This document shows positions 44,701 to 55,344 of a stretch of 64,000 nucleotides of DNA, piece after piece. The DNA lies in contig JAPDRN010000046.1 in assembly GCA_030247855.1 (NCBI GenBank), forward strand, positions 62,001-126,000, written 5' to 3'. Position 1 is the first letter of the stretch. Each line of letters opens with the position of its first letter. Under the pieces are notes generated by a model that saw nothing but the letters and a program-made list of their open reading frames with translations, had not been told where the DNA came from and did no database searches. This stretch comes from Knufia peltigerae. Lineage: Eukaryota > Ascomycota > Eurotiomycetes > Chaetothyriales > Trichomeriaceae. Made by a program: the position numbers and the translations under genes.

Positions 44701-45686
44701 TCTAGAAGTCCGGGGTTGTGTACAAGATCGCCCTCGTCCTCATCATCGCTTGGTGCAGCATCTTGTAATAATTGTAGTCTCTCACTCTTCCACTGCTTAT
44801 GTTTCCGATATGCCACATGACCAGATATGGCCGTGATGAGGAGGAGGAGTGCAACAGAGTAGATGATGACCACTGCAAAAGACAGGCACGGCAGCTTTCC
44901 GACGTGACAAGACTTGGCTGAACTGACGGGCTCTAATGTTGGGCACACAGCAGGACAGTCTACACAGCTGCACCGATAATCCGGGTTCGTATCGTTGCAG
45001 GCATAGACACGAGGATCCTCTGGTTTCATGCCCTCTGAATCATCATGCCGTGCTTCATCCAGGAAATTGATCTGGAACGGACTGCCCAGGAGTTTTTTGT
45101 CGCCCAAGAACTTCAAGAACTCGGTGTAGTTTTCCGCGCCGCCTCCGATGAAAGCCATGGCTTTACCACCACTGGCGCCATTTTTGACCTCTTTACAACT
45201 GTCGTAAAATCCACTCTGATATTCTTTTGACCATATGTTATCAAGCTCGGTCACCACATCTTTTCCATTGCTAGCCTTTCCAGTTTCCGTCACATTGATG
45301 AAGAGGGACTGGTCCGGCGAACAAGTGAAGGTGCAGAAAATATTGAAGAAGTTCTCCTTGCAAGCTGGACACGATGCGATGATGCGCTCTGCTAGTTTGA
45401 GGTTCTTTTTCAAAGTATCGACCTGATCCTCCTCACAGCACACATCGGTGTCCTCCCATTTCGTTCCGCAGAGGTCAACCAACTTCTCGCGCAGTGTGTC
45501 AGAAGGAGGAGATGCTTTGTCATTGTCGGGACAGGGCAAGTCAGATCCAAAAAACCCTTGTTTGCCACAGTGACCTCGTATTGCGCATCGACCGACTTCG
45601 TGAAGAGGGGTGCCTACGGAGGCAATGGTGAGAGGAATCGAGGAAAAAGCAGCCAAAGCTGCAATAGCGCTGGTGGAGAAGCGCAT
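41757..45686 (-). CDS. ncr1: Niemann-Pick C1 family sterol transporter (Ncr1)
   Basis: Two exons, 45686-41981 and 41863-41757, flank a 117-base intron (GTAAGT..TTTAG) of 39 codons without in-frame stop; the spliced protein has about 1270 residues, normal for the family. A signal peptide (about residues 1-22) is followed by the Cys-rich N-terminal sterol-binding domain (CCEEDQ, CPACKENFFNIFCTFTCSPDQ, CSCVDCPAVCP). A transmembrane helix follows near 265-290, and then lumenal domains. The sterol-sensing domain lies at about 590-765 with VGVDNIFLIVHEFE. A second five-helix repeat sits near the C-terminus (VGIGVEFCAHIARAF). The tail is acidic (SLLPDDDYDSDEEY). It exports sterol from the vacuole or late endosome membrane. 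The gene is upstream of and co-oriented with the DUF2433 gene. Confidence 0.96.
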   Translation of the reverse strand: MRFSTSAIAALAAFSSIPLTIASVGTPLHEVGRCAIRGHCGKQGFFGSDLPCPDNDKASPPSDTLREKLVDLCGTKWEDTDVCCEEDQVDTLKKNLKLAERIIASCPACKENFFNIFCTFTCSPDQSLFINVTETGKASNGKDVVTELDNIWSKEYQSGFYDSCKEVKNGASGGKAMAFIGGGAENYTEFLKFLGDKKLLGSPFQINFLDEARHDDSEGMKPEDPRVYACNDTNPDYRCSCVDCPAVCPTLEPVSSAKSCHVGKLPCLSFAVVIIYSVALLLLITAISGHVAYRKHKQWKSERLQLLQDAAPSDDEDEGDLVHNPGLLERPQRNYYLNQVFDRAFNKLGGFCARYPALTIGTNIVIVGLLSIGWVRFEVERDPVRLWVSPSSDAAQEKAFFDANFGPFYRTEQVFLVNDSSPTGSVLNYDNLDWWFDIEQRVSRMMTPENGITLKDVCFKPTESACVVQSVSGWFGAGLTSDWEDQINLCAAHPGDQRCLPEFMDPLQPGRVLGGYDNVDNITQAKAMFTTWVVNNDQPGTEGEARAEEWERALKHELLIYQEAARSRGLRLSFNTEISLEEELNKSTNTDAKIVAISYVVMFIYASLSLGSASLSLKSLLGNPSNALVQSKFTLGVVGIVIVLMSVSGSVGLFSAVGVKVTLIIAEVIPFLVLAVGVDNIFLIVHEFERVNVSHPDEEIDQRVAKALGRMGPSILLSASTETIAFAMGAFVGMPAVKNFAVYAAGAVFLNACLQVTMFVSILALNQRRVESLRADCFPCITVRGANSVSMPGGHFFGSDEEGWLQKFIRKSYAPTLLDKKVKTFVVAFFVSIFAAAIALLPGIQLGLDQRIALPSDSYMIPYFNDMYAYFGSGPPVYFVTRNVNLTERAHQRQVCGRFTTCNEYSLEYILEQESKRPEVSYINSATASWVDDFFYWLNPISDCCKDDKGNTCFNEGEWNITLSGMPVGEEFINFANKWIRAPTDEECPNGGQAAYSTAVVIDEENVDIPASHFRTFHTPLKGQKDFIESYAAAKRIASEVSDKNEGIDVFAYSKHYIFFDMYSSIVRLTATLVGVAILIIFVLSSSLLGSIATGAVVSASVVMIVVDVMGVMAIAGVSLNAVSLVNLVICVGIGVEFCAHIARAFMFPSKSVMERARHKFRGRDVRAWTALVNVGGSVFSGIGVTKFLGVVVLAFTRSKIFEVYYFRVWLALVVLASAHALVWLPVALSFLGGDGKSLFCFVFCPAVLQDMIICLCLTPDKLRTLTDHDCVTLGYIDPESEGGLEEDLASRRYRSLLPDDDYDSDEEY

Positions 45687-46522
45687 TTTACAGGGCGTCG
45701 TGGATGGTCAAGGGGTATGTATGTTCTTTGGTATCACCGGGAGGAACAATCGGCGTGCTGCATTATGCACTGGAGTGTTTCGGTAGAGTCCGCGCAAGGC
45801 GAATAGCAAAAGTCCGGATGAATCACTGAGGAGATCAAAAAAAGAAGTGTAGCCAAAAAAGAATGTAGGGAGAGTGCAATATGGTTTGTTTGTAGACTTC
45901 CAAAGCAGGTATTTACAAATGTTCGAGACGCAGGACCAACGAGTCACAGGTGGTTGGAGTTTAGCCTTGCAGCAAGAAACCGAGTGCGTCACCAGTACAA
46001 GGACGGGCCCGAGTTCCGCTGCGCTTCCGTCATACCGCATACTGTATTGGGGGAACCCCCCGGGCTGTTGCTTGCGCCTATAGAGCCCTCCCCAGCCTTG
46101 CCCACGTACTCCGTATTGTACGGAGGACGAGTGCACTCGTCAATTTTGTGCCTACAGGGCCTAAAGGGCCATTGTTACAACATTACATTGATTCTCTCAA
46201 ATCTTCTTTAATCTGTTCCATTGGATATCCGCTTCTTGCTCCAGCTCACTATTGACTTTTCTCTTTTCTAACAAGAAGAAAAAGGGTAGAATACACATGG
46301 TTGAAGGAAGTGCCTCCAAGCCTCAGAAGGAAACCCCCATGTCCTGGTCGGAACCTCAGCCTGTTCTCTACTCCGGCCAAAGTACCCACCATTTTGACAT
46401 CCTTATGGCGCCTTCATAATGCACACAACCCGACCATTTCGCTGAAAAATCTCGCCGGGGATTCCTTCGCTCTCCATACTCGAGACTCAATAAGATATGG
46501 TGAAATCACGGTGTCGACAGAC
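45687..46522. other. upstream region of ncr1 with two stacked palindromes
   Basis: This 0.84 kb separates ncr1 from the 3' end of its minus-strand neighbour. It contains CTCCGTA-TTG-TACGGAG at 46109-46125 and a perfect 16-bp palindrome at 46126-46141. No coding frame is supported. Confidence 0.7.
46109..46141. promoter_or_regulatory. two adjacent perfect inverted repeats upstream of ncr1
   Basis: Arms CTCCGTA/TACGGAG with a 3-base spacer (46109-46125) are followed directly by the palindrome GACGAGTGCACTCGTC (46126-46141). They lie about 420 bases from the ncr1 start. Function is unknown; they could be a regulator site or hairpin. Confidence 0.45.
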
Positions 46523-48915
46523 TCAGCTATCACCTGAAGTTGCCGGTGGCTTGGAGTCATTTGACTTGGAGTCGTTGGATGGTCGGCTGTCTGAGGTTCC
46601 TTCAGCCGTTTTGTTGAAGCCTCCTCGTCCACCACGGCCACCTCGGCCACTTCGATCGTCGCCACGGCCACGACCGCGACCGCGGAACCCGCCTCGACCA
46701 CGGCCACCTTCGCTATCACTTGCTCCTCCACTCTGGTAACCCCCTCGGGAAGGTCCAGAGCCTGCAGCTGAAGCACCTCGACTGCTGCCTTGCCAGGTTC
46801 CCGCACCGCCTTGACTATGGCTGTCACGCTGGTGGGCTCCACCGCCTCGTTCCTCAAAGAACATAACCTTAGGAGGCTTGCCATTGGGACCTTTGTGTTT
46901 CAACACTTCGGCTTGAGAGCGTGTCAAAGCAGCTTGGGCAGTTTCGTGATCCTCAAATTGAACTTTCCAATTGCCGAACTTTCCTATCCGTACAATTGAT
47001 TTGACCTTCTCTCGGTCCTCTTCTGCCACGCATTCCTTGGCCGCCTCCTCCGTGTCCACAAACGACATATAGAGGGCAGTAGGCGCCTTGCGCTCAATAG
47101 CAGGGGCCGCAGTCTTCGCTTTGGACGCCTCACTGTCAGCTGCCCTATCTGCACTGCTACCGTTCGTAGCGGGTAGCATGGGCTTGGCATCCAACGAGGT
47201 AGTAGCTGGCACTGCGGCGCTCGATGGCTGGGGCGTCATGGGTTTTCCTTGAGTGACAGGTGGTGCGGGAGATCCTGTGACTGGTGGAGTGGCTGCCTTT
47301 GCACCTGGCCCTTGTTGACTTGGTTGGTTGGCTCTTCCTTGCTGTTGCCCGGGCTTCTGCTGTTGTGGGAAAGGCTGAACCGGAGCCGGGAAAGCAGGGG
47401 TGCGGTTTTGGCCTGGACCGGTTGGAGCGGCGGAAGGTGGTGCTGGGACCGGAGCTTGTTGTGCAGATGTAACCTGCTGCTGCTGACCGGCCTGACCGAT
47501 GTTGGGTTGCTTGCCGCGGTGGGCAAAGTTGAAGCCTTGGGCGCGCATTTCTGTGCCAATGCGACCCCCTTCAATTTCCAGAACAAGATAGCCAAAGGCA
47601 GCATCGGCAAGGTTGAAATTCCACATGTTTTTGAATGCACTTTCGTCCACTTGACCTGCGGCACCTCCACCACCAACTGGACCGCCGAATGGATTGCCTC
47701 CGTTGGCAGTGCTAGGCATCTTTTCGATGATATCCAAAGCACTGTGCAGGAGTTGTTTGTGACTTGCGTTGGACTCGATGGCTTGCTCAACATCCATCTT
47801 GACTGTTTCCCACACATCCTGGAACGAAGCCTTTGAAGCAGCCAGCTTGCCACGATAGTGGTCCAGGGAAGGATTCACGGAGAACTCGTTGTAAGAGCTG
47901 CCGTAACGGAAGTGTAGACCAGCGGAGATGGAGAAGTCGGCCTTGAGTGTGACGGAGAGTTGGTTGAGAATTCCATCTCTCGCAGGCGAGGCGTGAGTCA
48001 GGAAAATTCGGGTTTCTGAGGGATCGTAGACACGGTTGGCGGTATCGATCAGAGAACCAATTTGCAGCAGCGTCGTCCACATTGTTCCTTGACCCCCTGC
48101 AATGTATGTCTTGCCTTCGCCATTGTCAAAGAGCTTGTGAATGACGACGGCACCTCCCAGACCCAATAAGCGCAGTTTGACACCACCAATGTCCAGTAAT
48201 CTTGAATTGACTTCGTCAATGATGTGTAGGTTGTCAACTTTGTATTCCCCCGATCTAAATCGTTCGAGGACGCGCACATCTTCACAAGCGCCCCATACCG
48301 TGTAGACAGGTACGTCGAGGGTGATCTGCTTATTCAAAAGGAGAGGCAGCTCCGAAAGAGGGAGTTGATCGGGCGAAAACATCTGTTTGACCGGTCGCGA
48401 TGGATTCGGCTGAGCGATCTGTCGCTTGACAGGTTCGCTGAGAAGAGGTGAATATTGCGCGACGTGCTTCAGAGTCCTAAATTCGGTTCAGTATGCTGAT
48501 CTTGGAGTGAATTGGTCTCCATACTTCTCGGCTATTCTCTCTAATGAAGTGTGGTCGTAGAAACCAAAATCACCGGTATGTAGGATGTAATCGGCCCTCG
48601 CAGTCCTCGCCAGGTCGTTCAGGGATCGGAGGTTTCCTGTGCAGGTGAAAGGGTTCGTCAGATAGGCTCAGCATAGCAGGGAAAGGTATAACTCAACTCA
48701 CCTCTCACATCGGCGATGCATAGGACGCGGACAGGACCGGACTGGATGACTCGGCCATTGTTGGGAAGAAGAGCCTGTGCTCCTGGGGTCGGGCCAGAAG
48801 TACCGTTGGGTAGATAGCCTGGATTTGGGAATTGAGGTCGAGGCTGTTGACGGCGCAGGATTAGTGGCGGTACAGCAACAGGCATAAGGCCTGTTCCAGC
48901 ATTGGATCGATACAT
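46523..48915 (-). CDS. phosphoesterase-like DUF2433 protein with RGG tail
   Basis: Three exons, 48915-48702, 48636-48525 and 48476-46523, with introns of 65 and 48 bases, give about 759 residues. The N-terminal fold RVLCIADVRGNLRSL followed by ILHTGDFGFYD resembles the start of calcineurin-like metallophosphoesterases. The next part (ITLDVPVYTVWGACEDVRV, then LRLLGLGGAVV) matches the fungal DUF2433 group as I remember it. The middle is Pro/Gln-rich. Near the C-terminus ALYMSFVDTEEAAKECV to NWKVQFEDHETAQAAL looks RRM-like, followed by an RGG/Gly-Arg tail. RNA binding is therefore inferred; catalytic activity is uncertain because the full metal-ligand set is not evident to me. It could be a translation or mRNP factor. 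Confidence 0.82.
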
Positions 48916-49851
48916 TGTGATGACGGGGCTTAGATCAAAAAGAGAGGCAACGACGAGAAGGTATGAAGGAGATGAAGACTCACAGAAGCCATCACTGGAT
49001 GTGAAGTTCGTGGTGGAAGAATCTCTGAGCGCGCAAGCACGGGTTTGGGGGCGCGGCAGAAAGGTCCAGGAGGTGAATCGATTAGAATTAGTGAATATAT
49101 GGTTTGCGCGGAGGGATCTGTTGTGGCAAGGATCTCGCAAAGGCCAAAAACAAGAAAGAGGCTGATACTAAGCCGAAGAGTAGAACAAAAATGAGAATGT
49201 CTACAACAATGAGAGTATTCACCCCCAGGAAAAGCGACAAGCTACATCGTCCAAATGGCGCCAGTCTCCATCTGTCTGAGAGTCAGCTTGGCACTGCCGC
49301 TTAACCTCTTTCGTTAACCCCGAGAACAGCATCACCGCCTCACTTTATTACTGCCTGTCTATGCCCAGGTGCTCAGTGCATGGCCTTGTATACAAAGCAA
49401 CTACAGAGGTAAGGACTGCTCGATTGGAATTAGTCTTCATGATTCCATCTTTATCTCAGTGCTGGGTGTCAGCGAACCACAAATTAGGTGCCTGGCCGTC
49501 CACTACCCCCTATTGCTCGACTCGGGTTTCTCAAGGCGAGGGAACAACGAATCATTCAGTTACACATTGTTTTCATGTTTTCAGATCTGATATATGGCTG
49601 TCTGGAGACATAATACCTCCTAAAGAGCGTCATGACTTCGAGAAGAGCCCAGATCGCACAAAATTGGTACATTGAAGGCACAATCACCTCCCAACTCCAC
49701 TAAACAATACGATATAGACCCAAATGTCACGCACCTAGGTCATTCATTCCCCATTTTCATTCCATTTTCATGATGGTATCATATGTCCCCGAAGACTTCA
49801 GCCATAAACTCCCGAGAGCTTCGTACATGACCAGTATGCAGAACAGATGTT
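48916..49851. other. intergenic, upstream of the DUF2433 gene and downstream of AP-1
   Basis: This 0.94 kb region shows no supported gene. The first 250 bases carry pyrimidine-rich minus-strand sequence, as expected of a leader. Confidence 0.6.
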
Positions 49852-51776
49852 TCAAGCTGTACCCAGGATCTTGTCAACATCTCTCTTATCCACCACAGCA
49901 CCACCTTCGGAGCATTTTGCCTTCGAACGTAGCTCGCTACACAAATTGTCAATATCAATTTCGCCGTTCCGAAATTTCTCCATTGACTGAAGACGATCCC
50001 TGCACGAAAAGTTAGCTACTTGTACTTGCGATGCACGAACGTGTACTGACCATATCTTGTTACAAGTCATGGGCTTGTCGTTGTCGGGCACGACTTCTTC
50101 GTTCTTGGCGGCCTCGACCATCTTCATGAGATCGTTCTGTTTCGAGGATTGATCTGTCGTGAGATCTGTGTAGTTGTGAAGCGGGCTCCCCAAATCGGGC
50201 AATGGATAGGCGTCATTGAAGAAAGCCCCAAAATCTTGTGATAGAATGTTGTCTTGTGTCTCACGGTAGTCTCCGAACAGAACCGGATCAAATGTGTTGT
50301 TATTTGATTGGGCCATGAAATCAAAGCCAGTGCCATCCAAGCTCTGTGTATTCTGACTCAAGCCTGAAGGTACTCCGTTAGACATGTTCAAGATGGGAGG
50401 TACAGGGTCGTCCGCGCAGCCACAGGCCATTTGGAGTTGCTGGCAGAGGTCCTTACCTCCAAATGAAAGCGGGTTCTCTTCATGGATAGGGTTGAGGCCA
50501 ATCTCGTTGATCTTGTTCGCTGGAGAGTTGAGGCTGGGTTCTGGGGATGTACCAATCGAGGAGATATGATTCTGTGACTCTGTCGACGAACTGGGAGAAT
50601 CATGGGTGGACATGCTCGAATTTGAATGTAATCCAGAGCCGTTGCCTTGGCCGTTATAGTTGGTGTTGTTATAGTTATTCTGAAGGAAGTAGCCGTTCAT
50701 CGAAGCATGCCGACTTGCCTCGAGGATGGAAGGACTGAACAGACCTGACAAGCTATCAACGCTCCCTTGCTGCTCTTTATGCGCTGTCTGGGGCCGTGGT
50801 GAAGCCGAATATCCAGTACTCAATGGAGACTGACTGAGGGACCCAAACCTAGCAGGCTGGTTCTGTGAGGCCGATGGTGATCTACGATTGTTGGCATTCC
50901 CATTTGCCTGGGTCGAACTAGGTGTGGCAACTGACGATGCTCGGCTGGAGGCTGTGGTCTGCGGTTTCTGAGAGTTCGAACCGAAGAGGTTTGTCGCGGG
51001 CATCGGTGGCAAATCGCCGAATTTGGGGAATTCAAACTTGAAGTCATTTTGGCTATTGACGCCAGGATTAGTTCGTCCTTGAGTGACAACTGGCTGCGAG
51101 CGATTCAAGCCATTGCTACTGATCCACGAGAGACGCTTGCGATATTCTTTCAGTTCAACTTGCAGGCGCTCGACCTGAGCACGCAAGAGACCATTTTCAT
51201 GGTTGGCGGACTCCGAGGCTTTTTCGAGGTCCTCCACCTTCGTCTCGAGATCCTTAAGATGCTTTTCTTTCCGCTCGCGGAAGGCACGTTGAGCTGCTCG
51301 GTTCTGAGCCTTGCGCTTCTGTGGTTCAATGATTAGTTCTGTCGTCGTCAAGCTCGGACTATACATACAGAGGTGGGTTCGGAGGTCAAAGGCTTCCTGC
51401 CAGGCTTTTTGGCAGTCTTGTCTTCACCCTCACGTCTTTTCCCTCCTCCTTCATCATCGTCATCTTTGCCATCAATGCTTTTCCTCTTATCATGAAGCTC
51501 GCCGGGGATGTCCCCAATCATGCGAGCATTCTCATCAAAATCAAAACTCTCATCGCCAAAATCGGCTTCGGGGTCGAAATCGAGAAAAGGACTGTCGTCA
51601 CTGAAGTCGAGTGTGGCAGAGCCTGGAGCAGACATGTTGGGGGTGAAGTTAAGATTTTGGGGGGTGGATTTTTGAGTAGATTGCTGGTTCAAGGATTTGT
51701 TCGAGTTCAACGCCGCCATAAGCAATTCTTGCTGATCCGGAGAGAGAAAGAGACCTTCTGTAGATCGACGCGACAT
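49852..51776 (-). CDS. AP-1-like bZIP transcription factor (Yap1/Pap1/NapA type)
   Basis: Three exons, 51776-51369, 51318-50051 and 49999-49852, with introns of 50 and 51 bases. The basic region spans the first intron: LTSEPTS joins KRKAQNRAAQRAFRERKEKH, followed by a Leu zipper (LETKVEDLEKA.. LRAQVERLQVEL). The redox domains are present. The n-CRD contains CGCADDP near the middle. The c-CRD reads MTCNKIWDRL, then LCSELRSKAKCSEGG. These cysteines form the peroxide-sensing disulfides that block Crm1 export in Yap1. The second intron cuts the codon for W in CNKIW. It activates oxidative-stress and drug-efflux genes in the nucleus. The total is about 607 residues. Confidence 0.95.
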
Positions 51777-53708
51777 TGAAAGGTAGAATGGACAGATGGG
51801 TTGCCTTTTGTCTCAGTTGCAAACAGGGCCGGCTGGCTGGAGCGAGCGATCTGTTCGGTCGGGAAGTGCGGAGCGGCTCTAATGCTCCCACAGATGGCTT
51901 TGAATGATGCCTCCCTCTACTGCGTGCGAATGGCAGTAGCAAGAGGCGCGAAGTATAGCGCAAAGATGTTCAATAGTAACAGGTGACTGCTTGGGAAAAA
52001 GATGAATTGAATATGACAGAATAATAATAGTGGGTAGAAGTAAGGGTGCGGGATAGGCGGGGCGGTCAGCGCACCCTTTGAGATAATAACAAGGCTGGAC
52101 GGAAGGATGATGGCAGTGCCTGACCAAGATAAACGATTCCTGATAGGGGCGAAGGAATGACGAGAGGTATAAGAGAGAAGTTAAAGGTCTGGCGAGGGTT
52201 GTCTGTTGCGGCCAGATGCTTCAACTCGCGGGCAGTGGTAGTAGGAGAAGAATGAATAATGGATGAGAAGCACCGGAGGGGGAGATCGAAGACGGATTGC
52301 ACCATTGACTGCAGACACCGAGGACAGACCCTGCCAAGATCTACGCCTCTTTGAGCCCCGACGGGGGTGTTCTTTAACTACGATGCTCCGTTAGACCCTC
52401 CCAATGTCCCTTCCCGGAGGTACCACTATTTACCTCGTAATTAAAAGTACAGGCAACCTCAGGCCCTGGAGAGCGCCCGGACATGTCATGGATGTTTTTT
52501 TGGGCCTAGGAAGCCTGCCTTTCCCGCTGCTACAGCCACTCATTACCGCTTTGGACTCTTACTGACCGAGATACGGAAGACAAGCAAGAGTACGAGAAGA
52601 TGTCATTGACCTGTCCAAGTTGACTAGAACAGATTTTGTTCCTTGACCATAAGATTGACCTCTCCAGGCGGGAGAGAGTTGATTGACACCATAGCGCTCA
52701 AATCTTCACGCTTGTCCACGCATTCTCTGCTCTGGCTGGAGGAAAAGGCCTCGTGGGCCAGGGTGAGATGTGGCAAACTATCCGGATGGGAGCAGCCTCG
52801 ACCTCATCCAAAGTTGATTTCTAAGCTGACTCGAGCCGCGACTGGTCCATGCGCATCCATGATAGTCCATGCCGTCCATTCAAATTTACCACCAAACTTC
52901 AATCAGGCACTCTTGCCGAATTTGATATGACGGCGCTGACAATGGCAATGGGAAAGTCGTTTTCTAGACCCTTTCGACGAATGAGGTTCTCTATACTCCG
53001 AACCCTACTTTTCCACGGTTCCTGGACGACCGGGATCGCTCTCCTAGCCTGACTCACTGTATGGATGGGGTTATCGCTGAAGTCTCTGATTGAACAGCTG
53101 GTGGCTCGCTTCTGCGACGTCATCGATGCAGAGCCCGACATTCGCTAGTCACCTGAGGGCCTCCGGAACGAAACTCTGTGGACTCCGTAAACTGCCTGTG
53201 TTAGAACTGGCCACTTCTCATACTCGTGTCCTCGCTATCATATCGTATGGTGTCTCTAACACGGATTTTGCCGGGATCCGAGGCTGGGGCAACATTGGAC
53301 CTCTACTATACGCCGTACAGGAAGGACAGAAATATGTAAAATGTCTTGGTACAGGAAGATCTGAGAAATGATGAGCGACGATCTGAATTGGCCGAGTTCC
53401 TTTGGCCGAAGATAGGACGTGCTGATAAGTTCAGGTACAAGTCAGTACCTCAGATAGTCGCAATATTCATACTCCAAACCCAGGATTCGTATGGGGAGCG
53501 CCTGGGACAGAAACCTCGGGTAAAAACCCTGGACGTTCTTGGCACTTTTGTGATTGTACTGTATTGCGCCTGCTGCATGGCGCAGACTTGAATGTATAGA
53601 ACTACTTTGCACTCGTCATTTTATCAATTTCCTACCTGACATACACCTACTTACAGTTTCACCTTATCAGATCTCGACCTGTCCCCCTAGGCACTCTCAA
53701 CTTCCAAC
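51777..53708. other. 1.9 kb upstream of AP-1 and Spf30
   Basis: This divergent intergenic region has many short frames on both strands but none with coding character. It carries purine-rich and C-rich patches near 52000-52450. Nothing else was recognised. Confidence 0.6.
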
Positions 53709-54636
53709 ATGAGCGCAGCCGAGTTGGCCGCTTTTGAGAACGAACTCAAGGAATACACACTGCAACTGGAAACAGTACAGTCAAGTTTACAAGATGATCC
53801 AGACAACACTGAACTACAGAGCCTGAAATCAGAACTTGAAGAAGTTATTTCCCTCACCGAAGCTGCCATTGCAGAACTAAAGCCTGCTTCAGTACAAGCG
53901 CACTCTGCGAAACCCTCGCCGCCACCAGTGAAGGAGAAATGGTCAAAAGAAAACCATCCAGCTTATCAAGCCGGCTATCGGAAACCTGATGTTGAAGAAG
54001 AATCACAAACACCAACAACATTCTCTGTCAATGACAATGTCATGGCTAGATGGAAATCAGGCGATGGGGGATTTTATGCCGCCAGAATTACGTCGATCAC
54101 CGGCTCATCGAGCGACCCAGTGTATATTGTCACTTTTAAAAACTATGGAAACACCGAGACACTGAAATCTAATCACATCAAGCCGCTGTCAAATGAGGCG
54201 AAGAAGCGGAAAGCTGATGGCATCTCAGGATCGTCCACTCCGGTTCCTGCACCAGTGAATCCAAGCGTCATTTCCGCAGCCGCCAGCGTCGATCCTACTC
54301 TGGCCCAACAGGCCAAACGAGAGCCGAGCAAAGTCAGTGATGGACCTATCAGACCGGCCAAGATACCACGCAAGGTAAAGGCGAACAAAGAGCTGGAGGC
54401 GGGCAAGAACAAGTGGCAGGACTTTGCAGCCAAGTCTAAAGCCGGCAAATTTACAAAGAAGGAAAGCATGTTCCGGACCGGAGAAGGTGTCAATGCGAGA
54501 GGTGAGACCACCCGTTCCTATTGTGATTCTACGTGCTTACTTGTTTGCAGTTGGATTTACTGGCAGTGGGCACGAGATGCGCAAAGACCCCACCCGGACA
54601 AGACATATTTACCAGCAAGGCAACCCGGATGAATGA
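53709..54636 (+). CDS. Tudor-domain splicing factor Spf30 (SMNDC1-like)
   Basis: Two exons, 53709-54501 and 54551-54636, with a 49-base intron (GTGAGA..GCAG), encode about 292 residues. The N-terminal helix (residues 1-60, ELAAFENELKEYTLQLETVQ) matches the coiled start of SMNDC1. The Tudor domain lies at about 105-160 with VMARWKSGDGGFYAARI and VTFKNYGNTETLKSNHIKPL. The C-terminal part has SKAGKFTKKESMFRTGEGV, and the second exon adds VGFTGSGHEM and RTRHIYQQG, the conserved end of the family. Known role: a U2-associated factor in spliceosome assembly, binding dimethylarginine in Sm proteins through the Tudor pocket. The ATG follows a clean leader. Confidence 0.93.
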
Positions 54637-55344
54637 TTTCGAACGTCCCGGCAGATCGCATGGCCTTTTTGCTTCTAGTACTTTCCTGGCTTGAGCGTTT
54701 ACAATTTCACGGGGCTATCGCTGACCGCATTGCACACTGCAGATGGGTACAAGACGGAGACATGCAACGGCAATCCTGAGAACCAAATTGAAGTTTTAGT
54801 CAAGTATCTTCCTTTTCCAGGTGTATTGGTTCTGACGTCGAACGATCATCTACAGGATGTTGTAACAGCACATGCATACCGCGCGGACACATATCTAGAC
54901 CTTCCTTGCTTCTTCTTTCATCCACTTTGTGCGACTTTCTTCTCACGAATTGATGGTACGAAATGGGATGTCCCCGTATTGTCTACCTAAGGCGGTCAAG
55001 ACGAATGCCCTTTACCTCCTTCGAAGTCACTCATTTAAACTTACTACTCGAGATCAACATGAGTCGCAGACTTGCCTGTGCAACCGCTTGCCGAAGTGTA
55101 CTGGCTCCCCTAGCCTCGAGCCTAGTGTCCGCTGAGCTCTCAGCTTCTAGATGTCGAGCTTGAAATGACCTCGCCGAGCTGACCTTGTAAGTTCCTCATA
55201 CATCGTGTTCATGTGCGGAGGTGAGGTCAAGTCACATAGATCCACCAGTTAAAGTTGATCTCATCGTGTACATGACCTGATCCATAGTTTAAGAAAGCAA
55301 TGACCGGATGTGAATTGATCCATTAATGTCATAGTTATGAGGAT
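54637..55344. other. convergent intergenic region
   Basis: This 0.7 kb lies between the 3' ends of Spf30 and the TMEM170-like gene. A 100-codon frame at 54691-54990 (+) lacks a good start and domain signal, so I do not call it. Confidence 0.6.

Noticed and set aside
54691..54990. 100-codon plus-strand frame after Spf30
   Set aside because: Poor start and no family signal; lies in the 3' flank.
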